The translations under genes and the position numbers were made by a program. Source: Apiotrichum sp. Y4204 (lineage: Eukaryota; Basidiomycota; Tremellomycetes; Trichosporonales; Trichosporonaceae). From it: 64,000 nucleotides of DNA. Position 1 is the first letter of the stretch. Each line of letters begins with the position of its first letter. Below, piece after piece: positions 38,739 through 51,842 of this stretch. Below the pieces are notes generated by a model. It was given only the letters and a program-made list of their open reading frames with translations, ran no database searches and was not told the DNA's origin. Where the stretch lies: the NCBI GenBank assembly GCA_025531455.1, contig JAMYHL010000015.1, positions 1-64,000 of the forward strand, given 5' to 3'.

Positions 38739-40198
38739 GATGAGCGGTGTTTGGGAAGGAGGGTGAGGAAGGAGGGAGTTTTGGTGGAGAGAAGAGAAGA
38801 GAGGTCGACTAGGCCTTTGACAGAGACAGCCGAGGGGAGGAGGGGGGGGAGGGAGGAGGGGAACGGGGGACGGGGGGAGACGGGGGGGCAGGCAGGAGGG
38901 AATGGGGCAGCTGGCTGTGAGGCGCTCTCTGGTAGGCTCGCTGCAGGCCAGCACAGGGCAACGGGGGGAAAGGACCCCCGGGGTCAGTCGCCAGGTGGGT
39001 ACACACTGGGCGGGTCAAGCTTTGCGGGCTGCGCGCCAGTCACCACCAGCCAGTCAGCCAGGCCCAGTCGAAGGGCTACAGCCAGTAGAAGTGCGCCTGG
39101 CCTCTCAGCACGCCAGCAACCAGCGCAGTGCAACCAGCGCAACAGCCCAGCCCACAATGCTCTCTGCTTACAGCCCAGCGATTTTTACCGTGGTCCTCGC
39201 GATTGGATTGGCCGAGCAGAGCCCACAAAGCATACAGCTCCCTCCAGCCTAGGGGGATTCCGCCCAGCCCGTCCGTCGGAGCGAGACGGAGAAGCACGGC
39301 GCAGCGGGGTTAGCGGCACTATGCCGTACCTCTATTTCGCCGGCAGGTGTGGCACTCTTAAATTATTGGCTGGGAGCCATGCAAGCTGTGGAGACCCTGA
39401 GCCATCACAGCGCTATAGCCAACTAGACCAGCTTCTGTGCACCATTAGGCGCGCATCAGTCACCTCGCTGCACCTCGGCGCGAGCTTGAATGCGCGAATG
39501 CAGTGGTGGGCCTTGTGGGGCTGATGCCAAGGGGCAAAGGGGCCATCGGACATCAATGGGTGGAGAACAGCTAGAACAGCGGAGTAACCCACCATGCTGC
39601 TTTTGCATGGTGACCATGCGCACCATGCATCACCCTCACCACAACCAACCATCTGGATCTCTCGTATCAGATATCTCCCGCGATCTGCACTGGTTGATCT
39701 GTTGAGCCCCGATCTGTGCCGATGATCCGTTGAAGGCACGGTGCACGGCGCACGGTGTCCCCGGCTTCTGGGCTCGAAAGTCGCTCATGGCGATCATCAC
39801 GGATCGTCGCTCAACAGGACTTTGAATTCTGCGGCTCGACGCGCCTCACGGCATCTGCCGCCCGGCAGGCCGGGCCCAGCAGGCGGGCCGCTGGCTCGCT
39901 GGCGGTCTGCAGCTTTGGCTGATCGCTGACATTCCGACCGCGTATCCGACGATCTGACGATCACTGAAACCACTTGTGCATCGATGAGCACCCCTAGCAA
40001 TCCCCTAACGATTCACTAACGATGATCAGCGTGATCTACCCCAATCTACATGATCGACGCGCAAAACCTCTGCCATGGTATTGACTACTAATATGTTCAC
40101 AGCTCGGAACCCGCCAGTCTTGCTGCTCGCTGCTTGTATCTGTCTTGATGGTAACCGGACGCCCCTGGACACCATCACTGTGCCTTCAGACCTTTCCG
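38739..40198. other. ATP1 upstream region, 1.5 kb
   Basis: G-rich near 38820-38900, then a stretch dense in CAGCC/CCAGT words (39050-39170). A 284-codon + strand frame (38670-39524) runs antisense over the ATP1 start and has no domain; I regard it as chance. The ATP1 promoter must lie at the left part. Confidence 0.55.
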
Positions 40199-41024
40199 TC
40201 AGCGAATCCCAAGAATTCCATGACGCGACTCACCCCGGTTATACTCGACGTTCTTCTTGAACACCGCCGCCGCATCCGCAGACGACCCACCCCGCAATTT
40301 CACCGCCCCGGCCGCCCAGAGTGCGTGCACAAACGCGCCCGGCAGCCCGCATACCAGCGCGTACGGCGGAAACGCAGTCTTGGAGAGCTTGCAGTCGAGA
40401 AAGTAGTCGGGGAGGCTCATCCCCACAGCGTGCGTACACAGCTCGGGGTTGTCGAGGGTCGCGCCGACGCGGAAGAGGGCCGCGGCGGACACGGCGCGCG
40501 CGTCCTCCCACACGGCGCAGGTGAGCACTTTGGTCGGCAGCACACAGTCGTATTTCCGCAAAAAGGGGATAATCGCCAGGACGTCGCTGTACGCCATACA
40601 TGTTGGAGCGAAGGTTCCCTCGCACAGGGCGAGGAAGCCGCGGATCGCGGCTGCGCTCTCGATGTGCGGGTCCACGAACGGGAGCGTGTCGTCGTTGAGT
40701 GACGTGATCATCTCGCGGAGTGCCGTGCTGGTCATCAGATTGCAGATTCAGTCTAGCTCTGCGGTCACTCACCTCCCGGCGAGGAGCAGGTACTTCGGCA
40801 CACGGAAGCGCACATTATCCGCGCTGATGAGGACGATCTCGCCGGCCGTCCACTTGCTGTCGTCGGTGATTCCGTTTGGGGTCGTTGGGTTTGACGTGAT
40901 CTCGCTCGCGGACGGGGTGGGGCTGTGCGTCCGCGCGCGTTCTGCGTCAGTTTAGATCGCGGGGAGACTTACTTGCGCTCGGGACGGATGAGAGGGGGGC
41001 TGGGTGCCGGGTGATGGGATACAT
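40199..41024 (-). CDS. BTB/POZ-like protein, paralogue A (no Cys insertion)
   Basis: Three exons (41024-40973, 40941-40773, 40727-40199) give 249 aa. The first intron is only 31 nt, with a CTAAAC/CTGAC branch-like word. The N-terminus includes KRARTHSPTPSAS. Residues from about 40 read KWTAGEIVLISADNVRFRV, the opening strands of a fungal BTB domain. After the intron the pattern STALREMI, PFVDPHIESAAAIRGFLAL and FLRKYDCVLP matches paralogues B and C exon for exon, including intron 2 in the same phase. It lacks their two CxxCxC clusters. Function unknown; fungal BTB proteins of this type bind partner proteins. It is the left member of a tandem array of three. Confidence 0.8.
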
Positions 41025-41468
41025 GTGGAATGGACAGTGAGTGGATAATGAGGTGAAGAGGGAGGTGAAGTGTTGTCGTGAGAGGCGGATGAGGACAGAG
41101 AGCAGTCGCTGTACCACCAGTCACTACTCTGCGGAGTGTCTCTAGCGTCTTGCTGACGAGAGATGGTGCCTCGAGGGCTTTCATTGCAACGGTCGTGCTC
41201 GCCCCGTCGCGCTTCTCTGCTCTACAACTTATTTACATCCTAACCCTGCGTGCTATGACATGGAGTAATCGATATGACGAAACAATCTCAGTTCACCCGA
41301 GGTGGCGGCCGTGAAGGAAAGAACTTGCTATCAGAAACTTCCATCGGCGAAGTAGACTTTGTCGAGATATCAACATGTTGGACGAGGCGAGAGTTGACGC
41401 CAAACTTGAGAGCCGATAGCATTGGACGACGACACTACTGCTCATCTGTCGTCTTACTCTTTACCACC
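41025..41468. other. spacer between BTB paralogues A and B
   Basis: 444 bp. It contains the promoter and leader of paralogue A and the 3' end of B. No other gene. Confidence 0.6.
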
Positions 41469-42368
41469 TTATTTCTTCTTACCGTCAGCTACAGTGCAGT
41501 CCCGTACTCTCACCTCTGACTTGCGCAGGTCGCGGAGAACACTGGAAAATGTAGAAGCCGCATTGGCATGGGAAGCGTTACAGGCGATGGCGTGGTTGGC
41601 GGCCCAGATGGCGCCCATGTATTTTCCGGGAATTCTTTGCCAGAAGGGCGGCATGTCCGTTACAGCAAGGAGATCGGGCCCTTTGTCGGTAAAGCAACCA
41701 CAGCGCGGGCATCTGAATACGTCGCTTGGTTGTCTCACAAATCCCACAAATCCAGGGGAAACGTAATGATGGAATGTGTGTTTGTCGGAGGAACAGCCAC
41801 ATTGTTTGCACTTAATATCGAAGAAGCTGTAAGGTTCAAGACGCATGTAAGCCGTTCCGTGTCTGCGTACAACAATCTCAGCGAGTGCGGGGGAGTCTAG
41901 CAGTGATGCGATTTCGAAGGCCGCTAGGGGTTCAACTCGGGATATGTCCAGCGCCTCGCTGATCCGAACTTGAAGAACACTGATAGGCCATTGACAGTCG
42001 TACATGATAAGGAACGGCACGGCCCCTACGAGGCTCAAAGCATGATTGCCAAAGTGATCTGGCGACAGCTTGACACCGCTGAGCTCGAGAAAGATTCGGA
42101 TCGTGCTTGCCGTTTCTGTAGTGTCGTCACAGAACGGAATCTCTGAGGACTTCTTATTACAGGGCCCGTTTTCGATCATGTCGCGAAGGACTGTGCTGGG
42201 ACACAGTTAGCGAACAGGAGAGCATTCTCCAGCTTCTCCCGGTCTGTTCAGTAGAACGTACCTGGCAAGGATGACCACCTGTTTGTCCACCTTGAAGCTC
42301 ACCCCGTCCGAGCTGATAAGAGTGAGGTCTCCCGAGGTCCACTTGGGGTCGGGGGTTCTTTCCGCCAT
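41469..42368 (-). CDS. BTB/POZ-like protein, paralogue B with Cys-rich insertion
   Basis: Two exons (42368-42262, 42195-41469) give 277 aa. It opens MAERTPDPKWTSGDLTLISS, then the BTB body: VLRDMI, IPFCDDTTETASTIRIFLEL and FLIMYDCQWPISVLQ. Behind the BTB fold a Cys-rich module has CKQCGC and, about 30 residues on, CPRCGC, which looks like a four-to-six-cysteine zinc site. The C-terminus (GAIWAANHAIACNASHANAA) aligns with the other copies. The intron is in the same place and phase as in A (intron 2) and C, so the three arose by tandem duplication. Confidence 0.82.
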
Positions 42369-43044
42369 ATCGAAAACGTTGAGCTTGAGGTCGATGTGGA
42401 CTTCGATAGCGGTGAGGAAGCAGTGGCGGAAGATGGCACAATGGAGGAAGATTGGGATGAGAAAGAAACAGAGAGATGGATAACGAGAGAAGGTGGGAGC
42501 CAGCTGATATATTCGAGAGTGATGTGGTGAGAGTGCTGATACCTAAATGTTAAGGGGAAGGTGAATGTAGGATGAAGTGGCGATGAGGTGAGAATCGTTA
42601 CGAATAAGGGAAGATGACAGGAGTGGCTCTCAGCGTGGCCTCGACGACTGATGGGCGCTGACAAAATCCACCCATGGGCGCATTAACAGAACGCACAAGT
42701 CAAAAGCAGGATGGCTTCCCCAAACCAGACGCCTGTTAGTACACCGGCTGACGCAGCAATTGTTCTTGTTTTGCAGCTATTTACATGCCGTCTCTGCGCA
42801 TCCTCCTAATATGTACTGGCCGTAAAACTGTGGGAATGAAAACACGCTCGAAGAGCATCGAAACGGGGGAGAAAACGGGAACGTCGTCAACTGCTGGCTC
42901 GTTTACGCCTTGGTTATTGTGAATGCGAGAACTATGGGAACATGGCGCCGAGGACTTGAGGTTGATATCGGATTGACGTAAAGAATATTGAGACTGGTGG
43001 GATGGACGAGGGCCTCGGCGCCAACTACGAACCGGTCTGATCGC
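42369..43044. other. spacer between BTB paralogues B and C
   Basis: 676 bp without a gene. It contains the promoter of B next to its start and the 3' region of C. Confidence 0.6.
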
Positions 43045-43908
43045 TTACGCGGCGATTACTTCTTCACCGTCTTGTCTCAACAAACGAACTTGTCGGGGGT
43101 AGGGGCTCACCTCGAGTTTTGTGAGTATATTTGAGAAGGCTTTGGATGCCGCAGCGGGTGTGGCGCCAAGCACTCTCGCGTTGTTGGCTGTCACAAGTGC
43201 GCAAAGGTATTTCGTGGGAAGTTGCGCGAACTCGTATACCTGTGTTCGTTCTCCCATGGTGCGGTTGAAGCAGTGGCATTGTGAGCACATCGGGAACGCC
43301 TTGCAATGTTTGCCTTTACTGGTGCATCCACACCTGTCGCAACTAAGTGTGAGACCCGTGTACTCGTCGAAGCCGAGTGGAGCTGTACCGTGAAGGCGGA
43401 GGACTAGCTGGGTGAGCTCGTCTGAGCCGAGCAAAGCGCCGATTATAAAAGCCGTCTTGGGCTCTGCACAATCCGACGTAAGAGCTTTCAGTGTGTGGCC
43501 TTCAAGAATGCACTTCGACATTTGACAATCGTACTTGTTAAGAAACGCGATGGCCTGAATTACAGCGCCGGCCCCACTGGAAAAGTGCGTCTTGGAGAGT
43601 TGCGAGTTGCTGAGCTCGAGGAAAATGCGGATAGTAGCGGCTGTTTCGATGATTTCATCACAGAATGGAATCTCTGGGGGCTCCTTGTCGAGGGGGAATG
43701 ATTGAATCATATCGCGAAGAACTACACTGTTTGTATAAGTTTGCGTTGGGCCGCACAGCCATCCGACTGGTCTACCGGCTGCCACTTACCTCGTGGTCAT
43801 TATCGTGTGCTTGTCAGCCTTGAAGCTAACTCTATCGGAGCTAATGAGGGTGACATCTCCGGAGGTCCAATTGCTGTCCGGAGTAGGATCGAGAGATGAG
43901 GTCTCCAT
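43045..43908 (-). CDS. BTB/POZ-like protein, paralogue C with Cys-rich insertion
   Basis: Two exons (43908-43790, 43726-43045) give 266 aa. The N-terminus SNWTSGDVTLISSDRVSFKA is nearly the same as in B. The BTB body follows: VVLRDMIQSF, IPFCDEIIETAATIRIFLEL and FLNKYDCQMSKCIL. The Cys module is CDRCGC then CSQCHCF, closer together than in B. The C-terminal helix reads ALVTANNARVLGATPAAASK. B and C are closer to each other than either is to A. Function unknown. Confidence 0.82.
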
Positions 43909-44637
43909 ATTGGAGAGGCAAGACTTGAGACTGCTGGTAACTAGGGCAACCGGTGAAGAGGAACAGATGGCGAGGAAGAAAGTGACAAAAGGAAGACGAA
44001 AGGATAAAGAGAGAGGTTGAGAGTGACACCGAGTGAAAGCCAGCAATTATATCTGAGAGGTGACGTGGCGAGAAAGTGAGAAGCAGAGATCGTCCCTTGC
44101 GAGCTGATCAGAGCCCGGGCGCTTGTGGGAGCCTCGGAACCGGGACACACAGCAATCGCCCTGTCCCCTCCGGCCTCCTGTGCAAACGAAGTCACATACC
44201 ATATCTTGTGATCTTGTGAGCTTTGACTATTCTCGTCTTCCACTCTTATTGCAATATAGCTGGCTGCTGTGTAACTGTGTCTACATGTCTGGGCTCATGG
44301 CGCCTTATTCACCTGTAAACTTGCACACTTGCACACTTGCACACTTGCACACTTGCACACTTGCACACTTGCACACTTGCACACTCGAGACGACAGTTCT
44401 GAGCCAACTTCGAGCTGGACCACCTCCACCGACCTCCACCCGCCGATCACACCGAGTGCCTAAAAGTGTAAAATCAAAAATCCCCCCTACAAGCCTTTCT
44501 TCCACCTCGTCCCTACTAGGCGCCTCAGACTTTTCGCTACACCCTCGTCCATCTCGGAAATGTCGAAAGCAAAAGATGAACTGATCTCGTGAACTCGAAG
44601 CACTCGACATCCCGACATCCCAACTCCACAAGCACCG
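43909..44637. other. divergent region, BTB paralogue C and bL21m
   Basis: 729 bp. Left part is the promoter of paralogue C. An 8-bp minisatellite lies in the middle. The right part is the leader of the bL21m gene. Confidence 0.6.
44320..44383. repeat. 8-bp minisatellite, 8 perfect copies
   Basis: Eight identical tandem copies of CTTGCACA. They lie about 250 bp upstream of the bL21m start. The perfect copies suggest a length-variable locus. Confidence 0.95.
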
Positions 44638-45318
44638 ATGCCAGCCCGCGCAGTCCTCTCTCGGGGCGGTACGTCCCCTCTCCGCGCAGTACTAACGCCA
44701 GCCTCGCTCCTCCAGCCTCTGCGCGCGCTCTCGACGAGCGCCGCCTCCTCCTCTGCCGCCGCTTCGACTTCGACCGCTTCCTCGTCCACGTTCGGCAAGC
44801 TCCCGGACCTCCTTCCTCCCGCGAAGCCGGCACTTCCCAGCTCTACGGGCGAGGCGCTCTCTCTCCTGCGCAAGCAGACCACGCCGTCAAAGGGCATCTA
44901 CCTCCTCGCCCGTCTCCACTCGCGCACCTACCTCCTTCACCCGCGCGACATCCTCACCGTCCCGACCCTCAAGCCCGTACAGGCTCCCGGGACGACGCTC
45001 TCGCTCACGCGTATTCTCGAGGTTGGCTCGCGTGACTTTGCGATCCGCGCGCCGGCCGCACAGGGCCGCGAGCTCCGCAAGGCCCTCCCCCACCTTCCTG
45101 GCGTCGATGCCGGCTTCGAGACCCTCCCGCCGCACATTGCGTCCTGCGAGCTCACCGTCCTTGAGCACACCAAGAGCCCGCTCACCCGTACAATCCTCAA
45201 GAAGCGCAGGAAGGGATACAAGAAGACGATCGAGAACAAGCAGGGATGGACCCGTCTGCGCGTCGGCGACATCATCCTCGGAGACGGCGTCGCTCCGGCC
45301 TCTACCGCGAAAATGTAA
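44638..45318 (+). CDS. MRPL49: mitochondrial large-subunit ribosomal protein bL21m
   Basis: Reading straight through gives 226 aa, but a 33-nt intron (44669-44701) is likely: donor GTACGT, a perfect TACTAAC branch point and a CAG acceptor. It holds no stop and is a multiple of three, so removing it leaves 215 aa in frame. The N-terminus (RAVLSRGA, then LRALSTSAAS) is a mitochondrial presequence. The bL21 core is at the C-terminus: CELTVLEHTKSP, ILKKRRKGYKKT and the RNA-contacting TRLRVGDI. The protein binds 23S-type rRNA in the mitoribosome. It converges on the kinesin gene with 137 bp between the stops. Confidence 0.9.
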   Translation: MPARAVLSRGGTSPLRAVLTPASLLQPLRALSTSAASSSAAASTSTASSSTFGKLPDLLPPAKPALPSSTGEALSLLRKQTTPSKGIYLLARLHSRTYLLHPRDILTVPTLKPVQAPGTTLSLTRILEVGSRDFAIRAPAAQGRELRKALPHLPGVDAGFETLPPHIASCELTVLEHTKSPLTRTILKKRRKGYKKTIENKQGWTRLRVGDIILGDGVAPASTAKM

Positions 45319-45455
45319 TAGATACCAGCATACATGACCATTCAAACCATTCAACTGCAAGAATACGGGGGCCAGACAGCGCAGCTGCACGCGCAGGGCA
45401 GGGATCTACATTTCGCGAAAGCATACTGCAATGGCTACATTTACATTGTCCTATC

Positions 45456-48032
45456 TTACGCCTTGCCGACACTTCTCCGCGCCGTGCCCGCCGGTGTGGA
45501 GTTGACCTTGGTGGCGAACCGCAGGGTGCACACCGTTTCCCCGAGGTGCGCCGCGAGCGGGGAGAGGTTGCAGAGCATGAGCGTCTTGGAGGATCCTAGG
45601 TTACAGTCAGCATCGCCAGGGGTTGTCACTCACCAGATAGACTCGTCTGCAGGAGTCGCGTGAGCGTCGAGTTCCGGTAGGGAACATGGCCGCCCTGCTG
45701 TCCTTGTCCGAGTGCCCCAATAACGTCTGCAAGAGCGCTGAGACTCTTGTTGATGTTGATCGTCTCCTTAAGCCGATCCTTGTTTTCTCCTGCTCCAGAG
45801 CTTGCGAGACGCTCGGAACCAGCCAGGTCGACCAGGTTCAGAATGCCCTCGGAGCTCTCGCCGGTCTCGGCGTTGAAGCCCCTTACTTTAAGGGCAAAGA
45901 CGGAATGAGAACGTGATGAACGCTCGTTCATCAGCGTCGCTGCCACAGCGCGGCGACTGCGGGCCTTCTCGAGCAGCGCGGACACCTGGCGCGGTTCGGA
46001 CAGCGGCACTGCCGTCAGATGGGCCGATAATAGTACTCACAGCTAACAGTATCCGTCACGGTCATCCGGTTGTCCTTGTCTATCTTGATCTCGTGTTTTT
46101 TCGAGTCAAACTGACCAGTGCCTAGCAGGTCGTTGATCTGGTATGAGTTACCATCAAGAGCCACTTAACTCACGACATCGTTGTAGACTTCCAAAAAAGT
46201 GCCTTCCATAGTGTACGTCCATCCACGATCGCGCAGCTGGCTGCTGACGGTGAAGATCATGTCGATAGCACGTGGAATCATGCCAAGGGTGTCGGGTGTG
46301 TCGCCGCCCTCCATGGTCCAACTCTTGCCGGACCCAGTCTGGCCGTATGCAAAGATGCACACCTGATGTCAGCTTCTGGAACAGTTCGAGGCTTTCAACT
46401 CACATTGTACCCATCGAGGACGCTCTGAGCAAGCATGGAGATCTCCTCGAAGACATCCTGCTGCCCATGCTTCGGGTGGAACACCTTGTCAAAGGTGAAC
46501 TGATTGATCTGCTCGCGCTCCTTGCCCATAGCTGATTCTGAACGGTTCACGACCGTTAGGTGCGACTGGCCCGTTTCAGCCGCTAGACGCTCGTCGCCGT
46601 AGGTGATATTGGCAAGACCCTCAGGGTTGTTGAGCTCATGCGCTGATGGTGAGCTGCCAACCTAGCCCGTCCAGCTTGTGACTTACGGAGGGGAGGGCGG
46701 ACTCGCGCAAAGACACGAATGTTGCCTGTTGTCAGCGCCAAAACGTCATGTCACCTACCCTTGAGCTCCTGAACCATGTTGTGGAGCTTGCGGCGGATCG
46801 TCTCGGCGTTGCGTAACTCAGCCTCGATGCCAGCCATTTGCCGGGCACACTCGTCCTGGGCGTCCTTGACACGCTGTTCCGCGTCGTTCACCTCTGCCCG
46901 CGCCTGCGCCTCCTTTGTTTCCAGCTCGGCCTTCATGGCAGACACAGCCAGCTTGGCACGATCAACCTCGGCACGGAGCGCCTCATTGACAGTCTCGGCG
47001 GAACAAAGCTTGGCCGCGAGCTCAGTGTGGTGCTTATCGGCATCCGATTTCTCTTGCTGGGCATTAGTACTCGCAAGGTAGTTCCAGAACTCACTTTCAG
47101 GACCCGGTTCTTCTCACGTTCAGCGTACAGCTCGTCTGTGACATCCTTGATCTCTCGCTCCAGTATCGCCTTCTCCCTCTCCTTCTTGAAGATCTGGTGT
47201 TCCAGCTCGTCAACCTCACGCAAGTGCTTCTCCTGCATCTCCCGCATGTCCTCGGCCGCGCTCGATAGACCACGGCGCGCTTCGAGCTGAGTCGCTTCAG
47301 CCGCTCGCGCCAGAGCCTGGCGTTCATCGTGTGTCTTCTGGCTCGCGGAAACTGGGGTCAGCTACGCCAAGGCTTGTCCGTACTCTTTGCAGTTCTGATG
47401 TCAGCAAGCGTCATTATCCACTGTGGTCCACTCACTCTTCCTTCAGCATCTCCAGCATGCTCTCCATCTTGGCTAAGCGATTGTCCTCTGGCGGCGACTC
47501 CGTACTGCGCGGCTGCGCACGGGCTCCCGGGCGAGCAACCCCGGGCCTGGCAGCTGTTGTGGGCACAGAGCGGCCAGCCGGCTTCCCAGTTTTGGGGGCT
47601 GGTTGTGGTGCAGGCCGGACAGCCTTGCTGGGAACGGGGACGCGCGCCGCGGCAGCCCGCGTCGGCACTGGCGGCTTGCGCGGAGCGGTAGCTCGTGTTG
47701 AAGAAGCGGATGAAGTTCCCCCGCTTGACCGACGAGTCGTCATACCTGCTCGCGCCGGCGGATGCGGATCAGCGGACGCGCCCGTGGAGCTCCGAGTCGC
47801 TGGCCGTGACGGCTTGGGCGCGGGGTTGGTGGCCATGCGCTTGGCCGGGGGTTCGCCGGCAGATGCGGCCTTGCGCTTGTTGGATGCTACGGTTGTTGCC
47901 GCTCCGAGGGGCCGAGTGCTGGGCACCGGGATCGTGCGGGTCGCGGGCTTCGGGAGGCGAGTCGTCGCCGGCGGCTGGTGTGAGCTAGGTGTGAGGCAGG
48001 CCGCAGCTCACTACATTTTCCAGATCCGACAT
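45456..48032 (-). CDS. KAR3: C-terminal-motor kinesin (kinesin-14, Kar3/KlpA type)
   Basis: Eleven exons (48032-48012, 47974-47436, 47394-47384, 47351-47095, 47056-46759, 46726-46688, 46642-46404, 46362-46174, 46137-46041, 46008-45634, 45595-45456) give 734 aa. The N-terminal ~180 residues are basic and Pro/Ala/Arg-rich, as in microtubule-binding tails. A coiled coil follows to about residue 375 ([20 protein letters not shown] onward). The neck [13 protein letters not shown] leads into the motor. The P-loop GQTGSGKS is at about 475-482, switch I is SSRSHSVF, and switch II is VDLAGSER. The motor at the C-terminus is diagnostic of minus-end-directed kinesin-14, active in spindle and nuclear fusion. 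The third exon, 11 nt, is inferred from phase alone. The last two exons encode [10 protein letters not shown] and the tail. Confidence 0.93.
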
Positions 48033-48720
48033 TGTGAGGACTGTAGTGGTGACTGCCGAAGCAATGTCGTGTTGTGAGGCTGGTGTTGTGTCTCTATCGA
48101 TGGTGTTTGTCTTCTCTCGGCCTTGCTCTCTGGTCATTGATGGATGTTTGTGTTTTGTTTTGGCCCTCGTGTTTGGATCCTCCGAAGCCCTCAACGCACC
48201 ACGCAACGAAAGAAAACATCCGCGTCAACAAGCCTCCTCGTCAGGTAATGACGTGTAAAAGGGTAGAGCGGCCCACGTGCTCGTTATGTAATGGATCACG
48301 TGGGCGTGGTAATGGCGGTTGTCACCGCAGAAGCTTCTGATAAGCGGAGTGAGATTGGCCCCTGTGGCGGGAGATTGCGACTCTGCCAAAATGAGAGGAG
48401 AAAAAATTGTATTCACTAAACCAGATGACGTACCCAATCCTAATGGCTCTGCTATTATGATCGGAGTAATACTTTTTTTGACTGTGCATGTTTGAATTGT
48501 ATCGAGTCGGTAAAAGGTGGAGGCTCTCTTGCCGTTTAGGATTGGCTCTCTGACTGTGGCAGCTCTTGCGAGCAGATTGCGAGAGAGAGAGAGATAGCCT
48601 ATGCCATCTCTGCATACCTCATCATCATCAACATCACACACACTCTCCATCGTATATCCCATTACTCTTCTTGATTCCCAGACCAAGGAGGGTTGACCCA
48701 ACCACCGCCTTTACGCACCC
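48033..48720. promoter_or_regulatory. bidirectional promoter, kinesin and ARG5,6
   Basis: 688 bp between the two starts. It contains a pair of CACGTG motifs (separate entry), two TGACGT words (near 48249 and 48426) and a T-rich stretch before the ARG5,6 leader. I did not find a canonical TGACTCA Gcn4/CPC1 site. Confidence 0.6.
48271..48305. promoter_or_regulatory. inverted pair of CACGTG E-boxes
   Basis: GCCCACGTG (48271-48279) and CACGTGGGC (48297-48305) form exact 9-bp inverted arms 17 bp apart, each with a CACGTG core. CACGTG is bound by bHLH factors (Cbf1/Pho4/SREBP types). Binding here is inferred. Confidence 0.55.

Positions 48721-51842
<3,122 letters not shown>

Noticed and set aside
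38670..39524. 284-codon + strand frame over the ATP1 start
   Set aside because: Runs antisense across a certain exon and promoter, has a low-complexity Gly/Arg composition and no family match.
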